A DNA stretch of 64,000 nt from Leptospira sp. WS39.C2. Lineage in GTDB: Bacteria; Spirochaetota; Leptospiria; Leptospirales; Leptospiraceae. The stretch is from positions 868,001-932,000 of the forward strand of contig NZ_CP162142.1 of assembly GCF_040833965.1 (NCBI RefSeq). Direction: 5' to 3'. Each line of letters starts with the position of its first letter. Positions within the stretch are counted from its first letter, which is position 1. The translations under genes were made by a program, and so were the position numbers. The notes under the pieces were generated by a model. The model saw nothing but the letters and a program-made list of their open reading frames with translations, searched no databases and had not been told where the DNA came from. This document shows, piece after piece, positions 60,801-64,000 of this stretch.

Positions 60801-62815
60801 TAGAGTATTACTCACAATTGCGCAGTGGGAAATTTAATGACTTCAAATCTAAAGATGAATTCAGAGCAAAAATTGAGATTCAAGAAGATCCTTTTTTGCA
60901 GGCATATAGACTTGGAAGTTTGTACATTCAAAATTATATGTTTCATGAAGCAGAAGAACAGACAAAAAAATTATCTAAACTTGTTAAAACCGCAAAAGAG
61001 AAGAACGTTGTTAAAAATAGGATTCTGGAAATATATTTTCACAAAGCCTTTGTATTTGGCGACAAAGACATATACTTAACTCCACTTACTTCTACATCCG
61101 CTTATAATTATGGATTTAAAAAAGATTGGAACTTGTTTGATGAGAAAATATTATCTCGTGATTTTACTAAGTTTGGATATTCAGATTCGATTTATGATAC
61201 ATATCGACTCCGATTGTATACAACTTGGAAAGAACAACTTCAAACAGGGTATTCTGAAATTTTATCGTTAACACCTGAGTATCTAACAAACGGGCAATCA
61301 GTTCTAACAAAACTATCTCATTTAAATAGAACCTTATTTTTCCATATGATCCTTCGATCGATTCCATTTCAAAAAAATCAGGAAGTGAATTCTTTGTTTG
61401 AGTTATTGTTAAAAATGGAACAAAATGAAGGAAGGAATTACCGTGCATTATTCTTCCAATTAGAGCTAACAAAAGCTTTATACTTACGTGGTGATTGGGA
61501 ATTAGCGGAACAAATGGTTTCGAAAATCCAAAAAACTCATTCTGAATTGGGAAATGGGAATTCCTATTGGGTTGAAAAATGGAATGATTTTCTATGGAAA
61601 AGAGATTATTTAAGAAACCAAACAAACAAACAAGTTTCGAGTTCTAATTTATTTTTTAAAGCTTATGAATTAGCGAACTTAAAAAAACCAGATGAATACA
61701 TATCTATTCTCAATGAATTAAATAAGAAAATTCGTAACGAATTTTTAAGTCCTGAATTGAAGTATGAATATGAATTTTTGTTCTATTATCTTTTGCAAAA
61801 ATCTTTAGAGAAAAATAGTTCTGAAAGTTTTTTTGATCTAGCAACGGCAAGGGAAATATTTAGATTCACTTCTGAAAGATTTTCAAAACAAGAATTGTAC
61901 GTGAGAAATTTACCCAACTTTGAACTTTTTGCAGAACGTTTGAAAAGGAAAATGGTCGGTAAACAAGAGTTTCATGGTATTTTTGACTTAGGAAAAAAAA
62001 CCTACTTACTAAGTTTTGCGCAAGGAAAATCATTGGGTCGAGAGTTATTCCCTGATAACAAATTAATATACAGAGAACTTGTGAAATACTTTAGATCTTC
62101 TGAAGCAGGAAGCCAGGAAGTGATCTTAAGAGAGTCACTTGCCGACAAGTATAGAACCAATTTACGTTTAAATCAAAAAGATCGACATTATATTTTTAGC
62201 TCAGGAATACATTCAGTTGTTCCTTTTTCTATTCCAGATACAGAATATTATTCTGTATCTGCTCTATCTGATTTTTTAACAAATCCAATATTGAGGTCAA
62301 AGGACCTGTCTCCTAAAAAACCATCTGTTACAAATGTAGGTTATCGTTCCTCTATGGAAAATGAACTTGGAGCTGGTTTGATTCAATGGGAAACGGACGG
62401 TGCGAAAGATACTGAAGCAGCATTTAAAGTGAACTTTTCTGAATTAGGATGGTGTTCATTAAATTATTTGTGCCTTGGTGGTAATGCCTTAATGGAATCC
62501 AAATCAAAACAATCAAATACCGCCGTCATTTATGCAAATCAGAAAATTGGGAATTCTCTTCAATATACGAATGATTTTGGTGGGATTGCTTATTATTTAG
62601 CCAAAGAGAATAAAGGTTTATTTGTTTTGCATTCTGGTTATCAAACAGGAGTTCATAACTTATACTTCATTCGACAGTTTTTGTCAGCGGAAGAATTGGA
62701 AAAGCCACTCTATGTCCGTTTGATCGAAGGTAAAAATGCTGCCAAATCTTACTCCATAGATGATCGGTATTGGATCGGTTATAAACTTTATACATCAGCA
62801 ATGATTGAAGATTAA
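54875..62815 (+). CDS. Giant lipoprotein: PD40 propeller, helical repeats, degenerate CHAT-like segments
   Basis: A 2646-residue protein. Signal MKLFHRVLPFFLLSIIVFTFNC with lipidated Cys22. Residues about 45-335 form a TolB-type propeller of PD40 repeats (TTKDGRYLFYATDQKGNFDIWFRDL, KPSISPDGKYLVFVS, DPIWSPDGKTIYFVSDR, FTPTIDNRSKNLYYAS). Residues about 360-1600 are helical with TPR-like units (DALRNLKIYLEFYDP, YPKANESYRKVEESS, QYKKASEQFSKSIDIYF). Segments at about 1616-1850 and 2362-2646 look like CHAT caspase folds; the second has SSGIHSVVPFSIPDTEYYSVS, but at the catalytic-Cys strand it reads NTAVIYANQ. I infer a large surface or periplasmic scaffold. ATG 54875 lies within the previous stop (ATGA); a start 5 codons earlier is possible. 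Confidence 0.75.
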   Translation: MKLFHRVLPFFLLSIIVFTFNCALFQTKVNYSNVNFDYSAISKNYFSPTQSKPFPLTVQRGNNLYSSTTKDGRYLFYATDQKGNFDIWFRDLQSSIVVPITNNSFSETKPSISPDGKYLVFVSEEFDSDGDLILLQIDTEEWIEEYLKGHRFINDEFINLTNAPNKKGEYHKGIIDTDPIWSPDGKTIYFVSDRFSPGLPNLCSIELDKPSIIKQVTTMGVTSPFISADGQSIYVVSYFEDNKGEIYQIQLSNGGLTRLTNDQFLDFTPTIDNRSKNLYYASIRKDTNGNGKLDERDHSFLVKKNLNTGEERVLSSGETSNFDVRYSNFNGGSILFSASYYNAINIYFIPENGSIPKQPNIKEQYQYSKVLAPGQSIESYFLALDSVELFYSEDPLYPIYEAQVALLKYSTYKRIGKNEEANLFLKQFKHKAEVDLNYFAILLIKWNEYKLNTSKFNLLNEIPKIPEANYPKDGVALLYHLYADQLEKDKQFLSAKEILFKVYQSFPEYHQIDEIKRRLGGYEFNPNQYQLSQLYEEMIGTWEKEKLKFLTDINHEFSNDRKRDLRYLLEDVISKISDDKNSEVVLSYVNSVLDSKEGGKNKVFKETLLYIKAKSLSDLRRFNESNQVLDSIIPIPVQIDLEPAGKPSVFETRSFMAEYKNPILLRANLLKYYNQKSAGNTSDALRNLKIYLEFYDPLLGVDLGAEDIKSAFLYFENKAVEFERIGDLLQSSFHYFFNNQNMFLVKTRNLYLDSLYKEFAIYYQRKMVDTIFSYGKKIREEEERALLNQLNILSKDKLNVIGNIANFTSLLTDRELVRNIVNIKDFEKIEVLSGKALNWTELYYKQAVPRARPYLDLATLYGYSYYLINKYVTFESYYYSTGTMTDVRKAEILENFKRAELELRWIIYADPTHYDAYQLLGWLYQYVDLMKLQKDPNSGNVDFEVYESLYKKYFPDKNLEANIELYNQILVFLGDDYPNKKVLSDLNLNLGNNYFLLNNYPKANESYRKVEESSTVLSTKNQFEGYKQEAIYRFNYGKSLIYQGQYKKASEQFSKSIDIYFKNEYYQYVNLYAQEPNSITLSQLNSIRSKLALLFSLRGLSELEFGLYEEAIVSFQTAVAYNKDVKFISPINLANYLAIAFQKSGRFRDSYNMLELAETEYKSSSESLYSRWKKWTLWNYFLGDNVRVIGDGRFPGEFPHDFKYLLTLGVRIENHVEQEEYVSALNEIQIRNNLITSKGLDSTIIGKNILAKSRQVEAQIYQRSNLPLEANNRYRDLVDTLLKSASNKDLERIFHNYSHSVFIIQESKDIETESKKNILKEYFDDLKSWKFRETKTCKQAPEICENNFRMLNPKFDLYYGVGLYYQALQNLQEQKEFVSLLSEAIPLLENPGLVDPKIIGLTNDPISRQTRVRILLNLYSIYMMLGDEVMAEKKWKETVELAYEFRLDEEKFWSNVIRTRWGLQESQTQSNYDPYLKEALQTYQSNLSVRLFTPKTRLEIFLETFSEAQMRKSEVSPIVNSWENYRSLGLFRDLISAQFEFEDSKLNLYYQDLLKWYKGYKRTTNLIIEKTIRREVIKPILKQESEESTRLNEIISKLKLVSPERKAFFEPKRETSELYSPEWYGLFSFGNVLHTFSLKDGKIVQAKCENTNVLDNCIPNLSYGDPKIQILGKQNNGEILNRIIDTIKQKEKYPSIIFDRQHLQLYNERNERRFKWVTVYGGDEKRYKDSHIRSVSNGNLGILLSDTDYLVSKQDLNRQTSLFGDELSQILPLREMFQGSGSEISIVGLNLENFKTQKQWEKLGQIYEVLRAKRIQNVVSYDEKNQTDFYPSNLEQYVKIQSKFFIGNWKPFSITSENLIESAKSFIELGFQNEKSKELNEAYENYYTASTFLDEGNPLLPSLELRLARLRSEIFPTVSKRSIFRPLWKKYESSTFQNQIRYEYLVSCFSSKEKEDCNFKSSEFIGNQKDTYLGALEYYSQLRSGKFNDFKSKDEFRAKIEIQEDPFLQAYRLGSLYIQNYMFHEAEEQTKKLSKLVKTAKEKNVVKNRILEIYFHKAFVFGDKDIYLTPLTSTSAYNYGFKKDWNLFDEKILSRDFTKFGYSDSIYDTYRLRLYTTWKEQLQTGYSEILSLTPEYLTNGQSVLTKLSHLNRTLFFHMILRSIPFQKNQEVNSLFELLLKMEQNEGRNYRALFFQLELTKALYLRGDWELAEQMVSKIQKTHSELGNGNSYWVEKWNDFLWKRDYLRNQTNKQVSSSNLFFKAYELANLKKPDEYISILNELNKKIRNEFLSPELKYEYEFLFYYLLQKSLEKNSSESFFDLATAREIFRFTSERFSKQELYVRNLPNFELFAERLKRKMVGKQEFHGIFDLGKKTYLLSFAQGKSLGRELFPDNKLIYRELVKYFRSSEAGSQEVILRESLADKYRTNLRLNQKDRHYIFSSGIHSVVPFSIPDTEYYSVSALSDFLTNPILRSKDLSPKKPSVTNVGYRSSMENELGAGLIQWETDGAKDTEAAFKVNFSELGWCSLNYLCLGGNALMESKSKQSNTAVIYANQKIGNSLQYTNDFGGIAYYLAKENKGLFVLHSGYQTGVHNLYFIRQFLSAEELEKPLYVRLIEGKNAAKSYSIDDRYWIGYKLYTSAMIED

Positions 62816-63843
62816 TTCGAAAGATTTAGAAATTCTTTTCGTTTTTCTTCTGGGAGATCAAAAAGTTTTTTTACCTCTTTATGAAATATTGCTAAATTCC
62901 GATTAGATTTTTCATAAAGATCCAAAAAGCTTACTTCACCTGAGTGGTAACGAAGTGCACCTAAAAAGTCTTCGTTGTTCCAATCACGTGCCAAAAATTC
63001 TTTCGATTTTTCTTCGGGAACCAAATGACTCGCAATGACTTCATTCTTAAAATTGAGAATGGTATTCGCTTTTAATATTTTCTTCATACTCTGATCGTTA
63101 TCACTTACATATATGGCTTTTAATTGGTTTGCATAGTTTTGTAATAATTTGATCGTTGTGATTCTTTTTGTTTTTTCTTTTTTGAATTTTTCTAAGTTTG
63201 GACTTTTGATCCCTTCTTTTTTTATATAATATCGTTCAATTCCTATTTCTTCGACAAAACTTGCATAAGATTCGTTCAGTGTTGTGTCTCCAGGTAAATA
63301 AGCAGTTGCATGAGCCATTTCATGTATCACAAGTCCCACCAAACGATGGTCAGGCCAACTTAGCTGAGGAGACAAAACTGGATCGGAAAACCAACCTAGA
63401 GTAGAGTATCCACCTATCACACGAATACGAGTGTCATACCCTTTTTGTTTGAGATCGTTTTCTAACTCAATTGCCTTATCTTTTTGAAAAAAACCTTTAT
63501 AGGGAACGGTCCCTGCTATAGGAAACCACCATGTATAGGATTTGAGTGCTAAGGGTTCCGAGGCACTTACGTTCCATCCAATTTCTTCTCTATCTAACTT
63601 GGTGTAGTATTCGAACCCGCCGTTTTGATTTAACGCTAGTACCTCGATCGCAAATTTTCTGACATCACGAATTAAATTTAATTTTTCTTTGGTTTTCGCA
63701 TCGATGTTTGGTGTAACTAGAACGGATTCAATTTTTTCTCTGCCTAAAATGATCGCAGATTGTTCCTTCCCTAAATGGTATAAATAGGGTAAACACCCTG
63801 TAAGAAATAATGGAAAGTACAACATTGTCATGATTGTTTTCAT
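62812..63843 (-). CDS. Putative zinc aminopeptidase lipoprotein
   Basis: A 343-residue protein. A lipoprotein signal MKTIMTMLYFPLFLTGC (Cys17) is followed by LPYLYHLGKEQSAIILGREKIESVL, typical of the putative aminopeptidase family (DUF2265) I recall. The zinc motif is HEMAH in LVIHEMAHATAYLPGDTTLNESYASFVEEIG, where the later Glu would be the third ligand. Substrates are unknown. The frame extends to 63915, but ATG 63843 starts the lipoprotein signal. Its 3' end overlaps the giant lipoprotein gene by 4 bases (convergent stops). Confidence 0.78.
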   Translation of the reverse strand: MKTIMTMLYFPLFLTGCLPYLYHLGKEQSAIILGREKIESVLVTPNIDAKTKEKLNLIRDVRKFAIEVLALNQNGGFEYYTKLDREEIGWNVSASEPLALKSYTWWFPIAGTVPYKGFFQKDKAIELENDLKQKGYDTRIRVIGGYSTLGWFSDPVLSPQLSWPDHRLVGLVIHEMAHATAYLPGDTTLNESYASFVEEIGIERYYIKKEGIKSPNLEKFKKEKTKRITTIKLLQNYANQLKAIYVSDNDQSMKKILKANTILNFKNEVIASHLVPEEKSKEFLARDWNNEDFLGALRYHSGEVSFLDLYEKSNRNLAIFHKEVKKLFDLPEEKRKEFLNLSN

Positions 63844-63900
63844 CTTTTTAGTTCGACATGGAAGGGGAATCGGCGAGAGTGGAAGGGGTTTTGGCATTCT

Positions 63901-64000
63901 ATGGAAAGAAAACATTCGATTCCACCTGTCGTCTACATTAACTTTGCCTTAGTCTTTGTACTTTTGGTTGCAATTTTTTTCCCTGAGATTAGGTCTGCTG
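63901..64000 (+). CDS. Membrane protein, N-terminal fragment (runs off the right edge)
   Basis: ATG 63901 opens a frame to the window end encoding MERKHSIPPVVYINFALVFV and then LLVAIFFPEIRSA, a short charged start and one hydrophobic helix. GGAAGGGG lies about 13-20 bases ahead. It is divergent from the aminopeptidase gene, 57 bases away. Too little is visible for a function. Confidence 0.45.
   Translation, partial: MERKHSIPPVVYINFALVFVLLVAIFFPEIRSA

Overview
The window reads as a chromosomal segment of a Leptospira species (Spirochaetota), probably of the saprophytic group. Reasons: moderately AT-rich coding; spirochaete-style lipoprotein signals (FTFSC, LLQC, VFMGC, FNC, LTGC); many Leptospira-type proteins of unknown function; a GAF-split PilZ protein of the kind I associate with the Leptospira DUF1577 family; and 5S rRNA genes standing alone, without 16S or 23S. 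The species call is inference from gene content, not from a search.

Layout. 0-5 kb: a truncated membrane protein, a lytic transglycosylase, and a two-gene unit with a penicillin-acylase-type Ntn hydrolase. 5-11.4 kb: a TPR protein, the PilZ/GAF protein, a hydratase-fold protein without its catalytic glutamates, an FNR-type regulator with four cluster-type cysteines, a structured terminator region and a rhomboid protease. 11.4-14.8 kb: hisB-hisH-hisA followed by a VKOR-DsbA fusion. 14.8-19.5 kb: a NeuB-type synthase and an aarF-feoA-feoB operon. 19.5-26.6 kb: an XPB-N-terminal-like protein, lnt, and a lipase / lipase-foldase / TetR module with two matching operators. 26.6-33.8 kb: a TPM-domain protein, an acetyltransferase, glycyl-tRNA synthetase, a TonB-like membrane protein, PrsW and an effector-binding protein.

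33.8-45.0 kb is the accessory-looking part. Two almost identical 5S rRNA genes, each followed by a cassette of repeated terminator-like hairpins, sit in direct orientation about 10.6 kb apart. Between them lie two lipoproteins, a SUKH-type immunity protein, a VOC protein, a GH25 muramidase, a TetR-regulated redox pair (phytoene-desaturase-like flavoprotein and flavin/2Fe-2S reductase), two exported barrel-like proteins and an attC-like palindrome next to a gene remnant.

45.3-64 kb: a hybrid histidine kinase, an Nramp-related transporter without the usual metal motif, an NhaC-type antiporter, and a regulatory/envelope run: a sigma-region-4-like protein, a STAS protein, an AsmA-like protein, a DUF1318/YdbL-like lipoprotein and a 2646-residue lipoprotein with an N-terminal propeller, helical repeats and two degenerate CHAT-like segments. 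The AsmA plus YdbL-like pairing recalls the E. coli ydbH-ynbE-ydbL intermembrane lipid-transport locus, with the giant lipoprotein as an apparent extra partner. The window ends with a zinc aminopeptidase-like lipoprotein and the start of a membrane protein. No tRNA, CRISPR array, insertion sequence or prophage was seen.
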